Positions 36,147-46,643 are shown, counted from the stretch's first letter. The stretch is 64,000 nucleotides of DNA from Anaerobaca lacustris (GCF_030012215.1 NZ_JASCXX010000003.1:62001-126000); one strand, 5' to 3'. The notes: generated by a model from the sequence alone, not told the origin. Program-made: numbers and translations.

Positions 36147-36760
36147 TCCCCCAAGTTGCGAGAGCGCAGACGTTTATGAAACGCGGATGCGGTGAGTATC
36201 CACCTGGATGCAGGACTGCTTCACGTGTGCTTCACTTTTTTCGACTCGGCAGGGGGGGCCGGGGCCGACCCCCTTCGCCGGACTGGAATCATACGTGTGT
36301 GCAAATCCCGGTACACCCCACCCCGGCATCAATCGGAGTCCCACGGCATATACCCCCCGGTCTGCGTTGGAGTCCCTGACTGAAATCCCCCGGGGGCTTT
36401 GGTTGCATCCCATCGGCGCGCGTGAGGGGATGCCGCTCTGGGGTGGGGTTTTGGAATCAAACGCACGTTACCCCTACCGAGATGCCCTTCACGCGGAGTT
36501 CGTTGCCAAATCCTTAGCCTGGTGCGGGTTCACGATGCTCTCGGCCCTGCTGGGGTGCGTAGCGGCCAGGTCACGGCTGAGATTACCCCGTAGAAGGCCC
36601 CAGGACGGCGCAGGAGCGACGAACGCCCTGTAAAGGGTTCATGGGCTGCAGGAACGAGGAAGAGGGTGGACAATGCGTTGGCCTGCCAGCCCTCGCTATC
36701 GCGTCCTGCACTGAAGACTATGGCCGCACGGCACGGTTGTAGATTCGCACGTCGTCGATC
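36147..36760. other. Left end of the island, no supported gene
   Basis: About 610 bp. It contains a 21-nt sequence (36218-36238) that differs at one base from the 3' part of the integrase gene at 54634-54654. The rest holds only short frames with no recognisable features. Confidence 0.5.
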
Positions 36761-39424
36761 CTACGGGGACTTGCTGGCTTGGGGCGTGCCGCCGTAGGCG
36801 CCCATGTTGATGCGACCGCCGTTGGGTTCCGGTTCATCGCCGACCGACACGGCTGGATCGCCTGCGTCGATGCAGGGACTGGTCACGTCGTCCTGCACCC
36901 AACTTTCGCTCGCCGGGTCCCACCGTCCTGCCTGGGACTTCAGATGGTAGTCGCCATTTGTTGGATCGGCGAACAGCGGATCAAGGTCGAGATTGCCCTC
37001 GCCCGGCCAGCTTCCCTGGATGTTGCAGTAGGTCGCGGTCGCGATGCCGAAGATCGGGGCCGCCCCGTTGTCCCACAGGATGCAGTTGCTCAGTTCGACG
37101 GATATCGCGCCCGAGACAGAAACGGCCCCGCCAGCCATGACCGCCGTATTGTGGGCCAGCGTGCAATTCGTGAGCTTGATATCCGCTGTCGTCTGGGCGT
37201 TCACGGCACCACCCAGAAGGGCCAAGTTCCCTGCCAGGAGGCAGTTCGCAATCACCGGCTGGCTGTCGCCGCTAATGGCAAGACCGCCGCCCCCCATCGA
37301 GGCCGAGTTGCCTGCGAGAACGCAATCTCGAATGGTCGGGCTGCTGCCCTTGATCTGAATGCCTGCTCCATTTGTGCCCTTTCCTCCTGTGATGGTGATC
37401 CCTTGCAGGACCGTCTCCGGACCTTCACTGGTGTGGAAATCGAAGCCCCGTCCCTGGCCCAGGCAATCGATGATGCAGTTCTGCGGACCATTCTCGCTAC
37501 GAACGGTGATGGGCTTGCCGCCAAGGTTGATGTTCACATTGCCCGGCCCGCTGTAGTGCCCATCGAGAAGAACAATCGTTTCGCCCGGAAAGGCATAGTC
37601 GATCGCCTTCTGGATCGCGTCGAAGGGATGCTCCGCCGAGCCGTTCTCGTTGGGGTCGCTCACAGTGGAATCGCCGGGCCCCGGATCATTCGGCCCATCG
37701 TCATCGACGTAGATTGCCGAAAGGCTGTTGATCAGAGCCATCTCCACCGCCGCACGCGCATCGACTCGGCCCCAGCCGTAATACTCATCCCAGCCCGGCT
37801 CACCCAAGTCTTTTGCCGACCGGCACAAGATATCGCGGACTTCTTCATTGGTCAGGTGCGGATTGACAGAGAGAATCAGAGCCGCCACACCGGCCACAAT
37901 GGGGCAACTGACCGAGGTGCCCCCACAATACTGCGTGTAGTCCAGCAGGTCCGGATCATCGTTGAACACGCTGTTACCCTGTGGGCCCGTAAGATCGGTT
38001 GTCCACAGCGTTGCGGACACCCCTCCACACCACTCGCCATCGCAGCCGCTTGGCGCCACGAGAGACAGTTGAGGTCCGTAACTGCTGTAGGCCCAGCGCA
38101 CGTCTTTATGGTCCACTGCGCCAACGGCGCTTACCTCGGGTAATGCAGCACTGGAATTATTGGGGATCAGGCTCCCATTGTTGTCTGCTACGAAGCATAC
38201 GACACAGCCGCGACCTTGCCGCCCGATTCCGCCAGGTTGCGTCACATCAGTCACCGCTGAATGAATGATAGGGCCGACGCTCCGGCCCCAACTGTTGCTC
38301 AGCACATCCGCTCCATGGACGGCAGCCCACCGAATAGCCTCAGCGATTTTGCTTGCTGTGACCGATCCTTGCGAATCGAATATCCGCACGGGCATGATCC
38401 TGCAATCGAAGGCGACCCCCACCACACCAATGCCGTTATTGCCCTTTGCCGCAGCGACTCCGGCGCACAACGTCCCGTGAGCGTCCATGCGGTCCAGTTG
38501 AGCAGGGTCGGGCATATCATCGTCTTCAAAGAAGTCATACCCAGGCACAAGATTGTCAACCAGATCGGGATGGCTACTATCAACTCCGGTGTCCAGAATA
38601 GCAATCACGATATTCGAATTCCCGGTTGTGATCTCCCAGGCTTCGGGGGCGCGGATGTCGGCGCCGGGGGTGCCGCCGGACTGGCCGGTGTTGTACAGGT
38701 GCCACTGCATGGGGAAGTATTCGTCGTTCGGGAACACCCCGGTCCGCTCGGTCTCCTCCCCGGCCGTTATGGAACGCGGTTGGCCCGACCAGGCAATCTG
38801 ATTCGGCATCGTCTGGCCGGCCAACTTCGGCCGCATGGCCGTGTTCGGGCAGGCCCATTCGATCACGTCCATTTCGTTCAGTTGCTCGACCGCCGCGAAG
38901 ACCGCCTCGGCGTCCGGCCCGAGCACCTCCAGCAGGTACTCCTGTGTCGTGAACTCCATCGGCTTGATGACGGCCAGGGCCAGGGACTTGCAGAGGAAGT
39001 GGACCTGCCGCGTATCGACCTCGGGTCTGACGCGAATGACGATCTCCGGAATGACCGCCACGGTCTCGCCGCCGCAGGAGAACAGCGGTGCGGCGTACGC
39101 CGCATGGCCGCCGGCCCGCAGCGCACGGATCATCTCTTCGTTGCGTCCGGCGGGACCCTCGTTCTCCACCGTCCAGACCCCGCGCCGATCCCGCCCGCCA
39201 ATCCGCCTGGCGTTCTCGGTATCCAGGGCCGGCAGGCCCGCCAGCGAATAGAAGCCGCCGGACCGCTCCGCCACCTTGACGACATACCCCATCTCCGGCT
39301 GCGCCACGAACTCCATCCCCTCGCCCGCCACCGTCAGCCGGTACGCCTTCGCTCGCACCAATCCAGGGCACACAGACAACCCAACAACCACCGCAACGAC
39401 CCACACCCAATGCCTCGTCCCCAT
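36761..39424 (-). CDS. Secreted subtilisin-like (S8) protease with C-terminal beta-helix
   Basis: An 887-residue exported protein. Signal peptide about 1-25; a prodomain-like region to about 235. The peptidase S8 domain (about 240-575) has the full triad: Asp278 in LDTGVD, His316 in DAHGTLCAGVAAAKG and Ser504 in GGTSVSCP. A linker rich in Asp/Pro/Gly (YVDDDGPNDPGPGDS) leads to a parallel beta-helix (about 600-870) with repeated GGI..GSSPTIRDCVLAGN-type coils, ending in INMGAYGGTPQ, a common planctomycete ending. AAGGAGG lies before the ATG. It probably degrades proteins outside the cell or matures surface proteins. Gene order: same strand as the following GLUG gene, 108 bp apart, separated by CGTATCTCGT repeats. 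Confidence 0.92.
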   Translation of the reverse strand: MGTRHWVWVVAVVVGLSVCPGLVRAKAYRLTVAGEGMEFVAQPEMGYVVKVAERSGGFYSLAGLPALDTENARRIGGRDRRGVWTVENEGPAGRNEEMIRALRAGGHAAYAAPLFSCGGETVAVIPEIVIRVRPEVDTRQVHFLCKSLALAVIKPMEFTTQEYLLEVLGPDAEAVFAAVEQLNEMDVIEWACPNTAMRPKLAGQTMPNQIAWSGQPRSITAGEETERTGVFPNDEYFPMQWHLYNTGQSGGTPGADIRAPEAWEITTGNSNIVIAILDTGVDSSHPDLVDNLVPGYDFFEDDDMPDPAQLDRMDAHGTLCAGVAAAKGNNGIGVVGVAFDCRIMPVRIFDSQGSVTASKIAEAIRWAAVHGADVLSNSWGRSVGPIIHSAVTDVTQPGGIGRQGRGCVVCFVADNNGSLIPNNSSAALPEVSAVGAVDHKDVRWAYSSYGPQLSLVAPSGCDGEWCGGVSATLWTTDLTGPQGNSVFNDDPDLLDYTQYCGGTSVSCPIVAGVAALILSVNPHLTNEEVRDILCRSAKDLGEPGWDEYYGWGRVDARAAVEMALINSLSAIYVDDDGPNDPGPGDSTVSDPNENGSAEHPFDAIQKAIDYAFPGETIVLLDGHYSGPGNVNINLGGKPITVRSENGPQNCIIDCLGQGRGFDFHTSEGPETVLQGITITGGKGTNGAGIQIKGSSPTIRDCVLAGNSASMGGGGLAISGDSQPVIANCLLAGNLALLGGAVNAQTTADIKLTNCTLAHNTAVMAGGAVSVSGAISVELSNCILWDNGAAPIFGIATATYCNIQGSWPGEGNLDLDPLFADPTNGDYHLKSQAGRWDPASESWVQDDVTSPCIDAGDPAVSVGDEPEPNGGRINMGAYGGTPQASKSP

Positions 39425-39441
39425 CGTCAGTCCTCCTTACA

Positions 39442-39480
39442 ATGCGTATCTCGTATCTCGTCGTTCGTATCTCGAACGAG
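39442..39480. repeat. Short CGTATCTCGT repeats with a small hairpin
   Basis: Three copies of CGTATCTCG-type decamers, the last overlapping a CGTTCG/CGAACG hairpin, directly upstream of the protease gene. They may be a simple slippage repeat or part of its leader. Confidence 0.5.
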
Positions 39481-39532
39481 TGTCCCGTGCCCTGTGACCC
39501 GTCTTTCGCCTCAAATCATCGATAATCAATCA

Positions 39533-42118
39533 TCACTCATCAATTTGGAGCTCCCACCATAGCCTCGGATAGTCCTTGCCTTCGTCCATCCACCAGATGT
39601 CCTCCGTCCCATTGGCCGTCTCGCCCACGAAGTCCCAGCCGGCATCCAGGAACGTCTGGGACATCTGCATCTCAGCCGTGGTCAGGCCAGTGCCACCGGC
39701 ACTGGTGGCTCGGCCTGAAGTCTCGCTGTCCCAGAAACTGCCGTTCACAACCCCTTCACGTTCGAACCACATATCCTCAAAGTATGTATTCTCACCCACC
39801 AGTCCGCCAACATCCATCGAACCACTGACTGAACCGGTGCTATAACACCGGGTGATAATGCCAGGTCTACCATGGCCTAAGAAGTATTCGTAGTTTCCAC
39901 CGACTAATCCACCGACAGAACTATCTCCACTGACTGTACTCATGCTATAGCAGTCGGCAACCTCCCCACCATTTATACCCATAAGTCCGCCCACAAAAGA
40001 CCCTCCACGGACTGTACCAGTGCTAAAGCAGTAGGTCGTGGTATGCGCGAAATGAAGTCCCACCAGTCCGCCGACGCTGTAACTACCATGGACAGCACAG
40101 GTGCTGTTGCATTGACTCATTCTGCCACCCCAGCTCTGCCCCACTAACCCGCCAACGTGGTTATTACCTTTGACCGTGCCTGTGCTGTAACAATTGGTCA
40201 CTTCACCACCCAGAACGAGGAAACCGCCATAGGTACCGACAAGACCGCCAATCCAATCACCTGTCCCCTTAATGTCTGCTGCTACCAAGCCCACATTGGA
40301 GACACTCGCAGCGGCTAACGAACCAAAGAGGCCCAGACGGCTCCCGCCGCTGATCGTCAGACGCGAGATCGTATGGGCGTTGCCGTCGAAGACGCCGGTG
40401 AAAGGAGGCCCGTCGAACCAGTTCCCCGTGTCGCTGGTGTCCGGGGCAATCACGGCCCTGTCGAAGACCTTGCGGCCGGGGAGGTTGGGGTCCAGGTCGA
40501 TATCGGCGATCAGGATGAAGTGCTTGTCGTAGTCGTCGGGCGTCTCGCCCAGCGCGATCAGATCGGCCGCCGTGGCGATCTCGTACGGGTCGTTGGGCTC
40601 TCCCGTCCCGCCGCTGTATTTCTCCCACGCCAGACGCGGATAGCCCAAACCCTCAGCGATCTTCCATATATCCTCGCCGCCGTTAGCCGTCTCGCCCACG
40701 AAGTCCCAGCCAGCATCCAGGAACGTTCTGGCCGTCTGCATCTCGGCCGTCGTCTTGCCCGTGCCGCCGTAACTGGCCGTTTGGCCTGAGGTCTCGATGT
40801 CCCAGAGGCAGTTGGTCACAATCCCCCAGCCTTCCTGCACCGAACCACTTGACCCTATCAGCCCGCCGACATTCGTACCACCCACAATCGCACCTGTGCT
40901 GTAGCATTGGGTCACATGGCCCCAATTCACGCCCACCAGCCCACCGACACACTCGCCCATACCCGTAACCGTACCGGTGCTATAGCTGTTGCCGATGTGG
41001 CCCCAGTGGCCAGAGCCGCCAGCATTATCGCCCACCAAGCCGCCCACGTAGTTATCTCCCGTCACGGCACAGGCGCTGTGGCTACTGGTGATGCCTGAGC
41101 GCACGTGGTTTGCCCCCACGAGACCACCGACTTCGGCACTCCCACTGACGATACCAGTGCTGTAGCTCGCAGTGACATTCCCTCTGCCGTTGCCACCCGC
41201 CAACCCGCCGATACAGTACCCCAAACCGGTTATCCTGACATCGATGACTCCGAGGTTGCCGACCTCGGCACCGTACCCCAGATGGCCAAACAGGCCCAGG
41301 TAGCTTCTACCGACAATCGTGAGGTGCGAGATCGTATGACCATTACCATCGAGGACCCCGCTGAAAGCAGTCCCGTCAAAATCCCATTCGGTGTTCGGGT
41401 CTGTATCCGGCGCGATCACAGCCCTGTCGAAGACCTTCCGCCCGGGGAGGTTGGGGTCCAGGTCGATGTCGGCGGTCAGGATGAAGTGCTTGTCGTAGTC
41501 TTCGGGCGTCTCGCCGAGGGCGATCAGGTCGGCGGCCGTGGCGATCTGGTACGGGTCGTTCGGCTCTCCCGTCCCGCCGCTGTACTTGGTTGCGGCCGGC
41601 TCCGCAGTCGTATAGGTTCGGAAGAACCAATCGGTGCCGGGACGCTCCTGTGCGAAGACGAATCTGCCGCCTCGTTCATAGGTGTTCGAGCCGTACTTCC
41701 AGCCGAATTGCCCCTTGCCCGTGTCGCGCACTCTCAAATCGTAGACCTGTTCGGGAACGAGGGGCATCACCTCGGGGAACTCAACGCGCAGGAGGTCGTC
41801 GAAGCCATCCTCAACCGAGCGTTCGGCCGACGCCAGAACCACGCCGTCCCTGGCGATCTCGACGATCAGCACGTCGTCGCCCCGGCCGGGGTTTACGGTG
41901 AGAATGTCGATCTCCACCGCCGTCAGACTCGTGCACGCCGGGGTGAATGTCTGCCACATGACCGCCTGGCCATCGGCAGTTGGATTGACGTGAGTCCAGC
42001 CGCCACCCCATTCCGGCAGGTTGCTTTGGTCGATCTGCTCGGCCGCCGTGGCGGGACAGACGAGGGCGAGGAACAGGGGGATTGCGACACAGGCTCGGAA
42101 TGTGCTTGGAGTAGCCAT
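39533..42118 (-). CDS. Secreted GLUG-repeat protein, internally duplicated
   Basis: An 861-residue exported protein. Signal peptide about 1-25. Residues about 26-175 form a jelly-roll-like carbohydrate-binding region (LTAVEIDILTVNPGRGDDVLIVEIARDG). Two long modules follow, about 177-499 and 500-861. Each opens with YSGGTGEPNDPYQIATAADL or its near copy, contains several GLUG motifs (VGGLVG...CYSTGTV) and closes with AEMQ...TFLDAGWDFVGETANG. GLUG proteins are bacterial cell-surface adhesin-type solenoids. GGAGG stands six bases before the ATG at 42118; longer upstream frames lack a signal peptide. No anchor is visible at the C-terminus. Confidence 0.85.
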   Translation of the reverse strand: MATPSTFRACVAIPLFLALVCPATAAEQIDQSNLPEWGGGWTHVNPTADGQAVMWQTFTPACTSLTAVEIDILTVNPGRGDDVLIVEIARDGVVLASAERSVEDGFDDLLRVEFPEVMPLVPEQVYDLRVRDTGKGQFGWKYGSNTYERGGRFVFAQERPGTDWFFRTYTTAEPAATKYSGGTGEPNDPYQIATAADLIALGETPEDYDKHFILTADIDLDPNLPGRKVFDRAVIAPDTDPNTEWDFDGTAFSGVLDGNGHTISHLTIVGRSYLGLFGHLGYGAEVGNLGVIDVRITGLGYCIGGLAGGNGRGNVTASYSTGIVSGSAEVGGLVGANHVRSGITSSHSACAVTGDNYVGGLVGDNAGGSGHWGHIGNSYSTGTVTGMGECVGGLVGVNWGHVTQCYSTGAIVGGTNVGGLIGSSGSVQEGWGIVTNCLWDIETSGQTASYGGTGKTTAEMQTARTFLDAGWDFVGETANGGEDIWKIAEGLGYPRLAWEKYSGGTGEPNDPYEIATAADLIALGETPDDYDKHFILIADIDLDPNLPGRKVFDRAVIAPDTSDTGNWFDGPPFTGVFDGNAHTISRLTISGGSRLGLFGSLAAASVSNVGLVAADIKGTGDWIGGLVGTYGGFLVLGGEVTNCYSTGTVKGNNHVGGLVGQSWGGRMSQCNSTCAVHGSYSVGGLVGLHFAHTTTYCFSTGTVRGGSFVGGLMGINGGEVADCYSMSTVSGDSSVGGLVGGNYEYFLGHGRPGIITRCYSTGSVSGSMDVGGLVGENTYFEDMWFEREGVVNGSFWDSETSGRATSAGGTGLTTAEMQMSQTFLDAGWDFVGETANGTEDIWWMDEGKDYPRLWWELQIDE

Positions 42119-42882
42119 GACATGCCTCCGATGGAATAGGGCAACGGCGAGAACCCCCCGGAACGTGCGTGCGGCGTGCATCTTCTCACCTCCCGACAAA
42201 CGAGCCTGGCATGAACAGCGGCTCGGCATGAGAACAGCCGACGGATACATGGAAGCAGGCACACCGCCCCTGAACCGTCGGCTATCACTCCATTATACCC
42301 GTTTCGCCCGACGCGGTCGTATTGTGGGAACTACGTATTCTCTCTGGGCGGGGTCTCCTGGAATGGCCCTTTCCAGGCCCCTGCGACACCCGGACCGGAA
42401 CATATCGGGGAGGTAGGCGCCTGAGACAGCCAGGGATCCACGGGGTCGAGCCAGGTTTCTACTCAAGCCGGGCCGCCATCTTGCCGATCACAGGGGTACA
42501 TATCAATAGCCTAAGCCGAGGCCCCATACCACACGCCCCCCTGTGGTTCGGGGTCTGCGCGTTCATCGCGGCTGCGAGATCTGTAACCACCTGAGCCATC
42601 GACGCCACGAGATTCAGTTGCCGCTAAAGTCCCAGTTCCTGCCTGCCGATTACAGCGGTATCCCTCCAAAGTCCGACCCCTTCGGAGGGGGGTCCGTCGA
42701 TCTCGTAGCGTCACTCCGATGTGCTTCTGCGCCACCCCACTGGCAAGAATCTGAATCCACCGCGAGTCCCATACGCAAACGCTGCCCTCCGCCAGCTCTT
42801 GGAGCCCAGCCGACGAGGGGCAAGAGACATAGCCAGTGCCGTGGCCTGTGGAAAATCAGAGACCGTATGGCTGCATTTACGG
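42119..42882. other. Intergenic region, no supported gene
   Basis: About 765 bp on the upstream side of the GLUG gene and downstream of the FIMAH gene. A small CTGGAA/TTCCAG hairpin lies near 42359. Nothing else convincing was seen. Confidence 0.45.
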
Positions 42883-44241
42883 CTAAGACATGTCCTTGAG
42901 CAGGTCGATAACCTGCTGTGCCGTCGCGACCAGGGCGTCAGCAGTCCCTTGGGCGATTGCCTTTCCTCTTTGGGCCTTGACCTGGTTGATGAAGGCCCCA
43001 AGTTGACTGATTGCCGGTTTGGTGTGGCCTCTTTCAAGCGACCGGAGTGCCGCATTGAGCGTAGCGCTCAGGCTATTCTTGGTGCCACGCGGGAGGTCCA
43101 ATTCGGCGACAATGGCAATGAGCTCCTCCAACCGTTCGGCCGGACATGGTGGCGCAATGCGCTCGACAACAATGAACGGCGACAGCGAACTGACAACCCC
43201 GCAGATGACATGAGCAGTTTCATCAATTGGCAATATGGTGCAGTCGACCCACTCGCCATCCTCATAGTGGAGCAGGCGAAGCGAATCAAGCGGGCCTTCA
43301 AATGTGCTGGGGTCATAACTGATACAGATGACAATGTCGCCGGCATAGTCGGCCGTTGTGGTGATGTCGTAGTACACTGGCGGTTCGCCCATGCGGAAGC
43401 CGGCCGGCGGCATCGGGCCCGACGACGAGACCGAAACCTCGGTGTGTCCGGCCTCCACGACCGCATCAAACTGGATCGTCACCACGCCATCAGGTGTTTC
43501 GACCGGAACAACCACATCCTCGGCAACCGGTGTGTTCGCAGGGGCAAACGTCGCCAGCAGATAGACCTGCTTGGTCTGGCCTAACTCGATAAAATAGCGC
43601 CAGAAGTCAAAGCGCCAAACGTTGGGACGGTCAGGGTAGGACAGGACACAACCCAAATCTACACCCTGCCCCGTCCACCCGGTGAACACATAGCCGGGAT
43701 CTGCCAGCGCATGGCTGAACTCCTGCGGCGGCATATTCTCCGGCAATTGGTGAAGTAGGATCTCGCCACCGGCCGAGCCCCCTGGGCCCCTTTCGGCAAG
43801 AAGGTGGTACCCGACGTCCATGACCACGGGAATCGTGTCGAGGACGACACGTTCGAAATCCGGGTCACTTGACTTGCCCGCGAAGAGTGTCACCGTCGCC
43901 ACGTGAAGGTCCTTCATCCCCGCAAGGTCATCGAATCGATAGTTTTTGAGCCGCGCTCCGATCTGCACCATCCCGTCAGACCACGGCACTGTGTCTGGCG
44001 TAACCCAGCAGCTCCAATCTCCGCTCGCTGCCCCGGTCCGTGCTATGCTGATGGAGAGGCGGTCGAGATCGGAGTCCTTCCCTTGGAACGTGTAGTTTGT
44101 GTGGCCATCGAAGTGCCAGGACCCCAGTCCACCTGATGTCATACACACTTTGATTTTAGCCTGCCCCATCTGCCCGAACGCCGCTGTCAGGAGCACCGCC
44201 ACAAGGATCGCCGAACTCTGTAAAGTGCGGATTGCGTTCAT
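42883..44241 (-). CDS. Secreted protein with C-terminal FIMAH domain
   Basis: A 452-residue exported protein with a signal peptide (about 1-28). The middle carries an Ig-like strand-rich region with a CSYP/WTGQG segment that resembles divergent InlB-B-type repeats (VFTGWTGQGVD). The last 80 residues (ERLEELIAIVAELDLPRGTKNSLSATL onward, with AFINQVKAQRGK) match the FIMAH domain, a helical module found near the C-terminus of secreted bacterial proteins. The function is unknown. GAGGAGAA precedes the ATG. It is monocistronic on the minus strand inside the island. Confidence 0.78.
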   Translation of the reverse strand: MNAIRTLQSSAILVAVLLTAAFGQMGQAKIKVCMTSGGLGSWHFDGHTNYTFQGKDSDLDRLSISIARTGAASGDWSCWVTPDTVPWSDGMVQIGARLKNYRFDDLAGMKDLHVATVTLFAGKSSDPDFERVVLDTIPVVMDVGYHLLAERGPGGSAGGEILLHQLPENMPPQEFSHALADPGYVFTGWTGQGVDLGCVLSYPDRPNVWRFDFWRYFIELGQTKQVYLLATFAPANTPVAEDVVVPVETPDGVVTIQFDAVVEAGHTEVSVSSSGPMPPAGFRMGEPPVYYDITTTADYAGDIVICISYDPSTFEGPLDSLRLLHYEDGEWVDCTILPIDETAHVICGVVSSLSPFIVVERIAPPCPAERLEELIAIVAELDLPRGTKNSLSATLNAALRSLERGHTKPAISQLGAFINQVKAQRGKAIAQGTADALVATAQQVIDLLKDMS

Positions 44242-44837
44242 GATACATTCTCCTCTACCCCCTGGGATTACACGGCCGGTGTCCCGCTACACACGGGGGC
44301 CGGACAGCGTTGTCTGGTCAAACCGGTGGCGCCGGATACCAGTCCCTTGCGATATCTTGGGTGCGGGCCAGTCCCGCTCCACGGGGTCCGATCCTACGGA
44401 TTATAGCCTTTCGCAGGGACCGTTCCTATACGTAGAACTGCGTATTTCTGTGGTGTTTCCGGACCTTCTTGCGGTGGCCGCCTGATGCGCGATCGGGGCC
44501 GACAGCGATATGGCCTTATGACAAATACCAATGTGATGGCCGAGTGCGGCGCGCCAGTGCCCGTTCTGCGTCGTCCTCGTGCGTGTACATAGGGTGTAGC
44601 GGGCAAACGCCCTCCGGGTGGACCCCAGGTAGGGTCCGAGCGAGTTTGATTGCTGAAGTGGCCTCCGAGGGGGCCGTGGTGACTGGGGTGCGCCTGGCCG
44701 TCGTGCCGCCGGAGGACCGACGGTCGCTTCGATGGAGCGACGGCATGAGGCCTCTGTCTTCGTGCGCACCTGCCGTTGGACAGTAGCTGCACCCTACGCG
44801 AATCCAAGAAGCACACGAGAAGGGCGGCCCCGGCCCG
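44242..44837. other. Intergenic region, no supported gene
   Basis: About 600 bp between the FIMAH gene and the isomerase fragment. Open frames here are arginine/proline-rich on both strands and look like GC-rich noise. Confidence 0.45.
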
Positions 44838-45704
44838 TCACAGCAGGAGCCGCTGCAAGGTGATCCCGGCCACCTCGCACCAAGCGCGTAATGCTTGCCG
44901 GTGCGTTCCATAGACCATAACTGGGTGGGTAAGTATGTTGACACGCCGCACGTCGTCCACGCCGTCCACGGTCATGGTGAACCCGTTCTGGCATCCTCCG
45001 ATTCCATCCTCGTGGTGTTCGGGACGCATGCTCCGTCGGATGACACCTGTGTCCACTCCGAGGGTCCCCGACGAAAGGAATCGCAGCAATGTCACCGGCT
45101 GATTCTCCCGGAAATCGATCTGCAGGGTCACCCCCTGTTGCGTCTCATGATGGGGCCGAATCCTGTAGGGGTGGGGCGGCTTGTCGAAGCCGTCCATCCG
45201 CGTCGGCACCTGGCAGTGATACTGGCAATACTTGTTGGTAACTGTGTGGATCCCGGGGTTCGACATGAAGCCAGGCCGCCCCAGGAGATAGCTGCTCAAC
45301 ATCAAGGCAAGCGCCGGGTAGATGTCCTTTTCACAGGCCCCACACGTTCCTTCGTCCAGCAACAGGCAGTAGGCCAGGCACTGCACGAGCGAACCATCGC
45401 CCTCTCTCACAAGGCCCAGGCAATCCGTGGTCACGGCGTGGACGCCCGTTTCCTCCATGAGCCGCCGGTTTGCGACGTAGTTCCGAGCCGCCTTAAGGAT
45501 ATCCTCCTCCGAGGGCTCCACAATTTCCCTGGCACGTTCGATGCACAGCGCGGCGATCTCCCGGGCCTCTTCTGAGCCTTCCGCATCGCGCATGGCCTGG
45601 CGCAACCACTCCAGGGGCATGCGGTGTATGACCACGCCCAGGGGATCCAAGGTCTCCTGCCGGTCCTGGGTTCCTTCAATCACGGCCAGACGCGTGTTGG
45701 CCAT
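44838..45704 (-). pseudogene. C-terminal fragment of an L-fucose-isomerase-like sugar isomerase
   Basis: 288 codons open from an ATG that lies at the breakpoint with cas8c. The segment LEWLRQAMRDAEGSEEAREIA...RRLMEETGVHAVTTDCLGL followed by CLAYCLLLDEGTCGACEKDIYPALALMLSSYLLGRPGFMSNP resembles the middle and C-terminal domains of fucose/arabinose isomerase-family proteins, and the later YHCQVPTRMDG...HHETQQGVTLQI matches the C-terminal metal/substrate region. The N-terminal 150-200 residues are missing. It is in a frame one base off from cas8c, so it is not a fused protein; the junction is a DNA breakpoint. A different subfamily from the isomerase at the window start. Confidence 0.7.
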
Positions 45705-45930
45705 TTGCCATACCGATTGTCTTCTTCACCGCCTGTGGGACCAGAAATGACTTGGCCCGTCTCTGTCTTCCCTCGCCTTCATAGGTTGATGAAAGCGAAA
45801 TCGGGGTTCCGTCTTGGCCCAAAGAAACAACAAATGGAATCTCCTTCCATTCGAAACCAGCAGGAGCCATACGCGCTTCGGGGTCGGCTGCCTTTCTGTC
45901 ATAGTACTCCTTGAGTGCCTGGAGGATCAT
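45676..45930 (-). pseudogene. cas8c: cas8c (csd1), truncated after about 75 codons
   Basis: The start overlaps the cas5 stop as ATGA, as in intact type I-C operons. The reading MILQALKEYYDRKAADPEA...FEWKEIPFVVSL...EGEGRQRRAKSFLVPQAVKKTIG matches the N-terminus of Csd1/Cas8c. After TIG the frame runs into foreign sequence and stops at 45676. Intact Cas8c is about 550-600 residues, so the large Cascade subunit is lost. Confidence 0.82.
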
Positions 45931-46643
45931 CGGCGCACCTCCTCGCTTTCGGGATGCGGGACAAGGATCGTTCCACATTTCATCTCGGGGCGAAAGAACA
46001 TGGGCTTCGGGTCGGCAGGGTCGGAAAAATCGAGATCGTACAGCATCCAGCCCAGGTCATGCGTTTCCGGGATAGGCGGCGGGGTTTTGGCATCGCCGTT
46101 GCTTAGCAATCGAAACTCGCAAGAGAATTCACGACAGCCAAGATAAGGCTGGTTGAAACACTGGCCCTTGCTCGCACGGCGATCGAATATGGCGGCATAT
46201 TTCGCCTGGGTTTCATCTTGCCGGACATCAGGCTGCCGGAGCACCTCGGTCTCTTCTGTATCGACCAGCCACTCCGGTACAGGGTTACAGGCGTGAGCAC
46301 GCTGATCCGGGGGAATGAAGTCGAACTCGCCATGCAAACGATACCTGACGTCACGCAGGAGCAATCCCGCCCGTTGCTGGCGCTCATCCTCCACGAAGAT
46401 GCCCTCAGAACGTGGCGATGCGACTTTGCCGACCTCATTGCGGCGGACGGAAATCCAGCGAATCGGGGCCAGCACCTCGATGCTCGTGAGACGCCAGCGA
46501 ATTGCTGGTTTCCATAGGATGGCCTCGAAGATGGCGCGGGCGGCTGACGGCGTAATCACGTCATAGCTGACCCGCTCGACCTTCATCTCAGGGCGAGTGA
46601 AGCAAGCGTAGGGTCCGCTCACTTCCAGACAGAAGCCCTTCAT
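45927..46643 (-). CDS. cas5c: Type I-C Cascade subunit Cas5
   Basis: 238 residues with the Cas5d/c pattern: LEVSGPYACFTRPEMKVERVSYDVITPSAARAIFEAILWKPAIRW at the N-terminus, NEVGK and RHxxxLRDVRYRLHGEF-type segments in the middle, and the GCREFSCEFRLL region. In type I-C systems Cas5 replaces Cas6 and cuts the pre-crRNA. It appears full length. It starts 24 bp after cas3 and its stop overlaps the cas8c start. Without cas7 and cas8c it cannot form Cascade here. Confidence 0.9.
   Translation of the reverse strand: MKGFCLEVSGPYACFTRPEMKVERVSYDVITPSAARAIFEAILWKPAIRWRLTSIEVLAPIRWISVRRNEVGKVASPRSEGIFVEDERQQRAGLLLRDVRYRLHGEFDFIPPDQRAHACNPVPEWLVDTEETEVLRQPDVRQDETQAKYAAIFDRRASKGQCFNQPYLGCREFSCEFRLLSNGDAKTPPPIPETHDLGWMLYDLDFSDPADPKPMFFRPEMKCGTILVPHPESEEVRR

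Noticed and set aside
44394-44816. 140-codon minus-strand frame between FIMAH and isomerase fragment
   Set aside because: Arg/Pro-rich without structure or ribosome site; likely noise.
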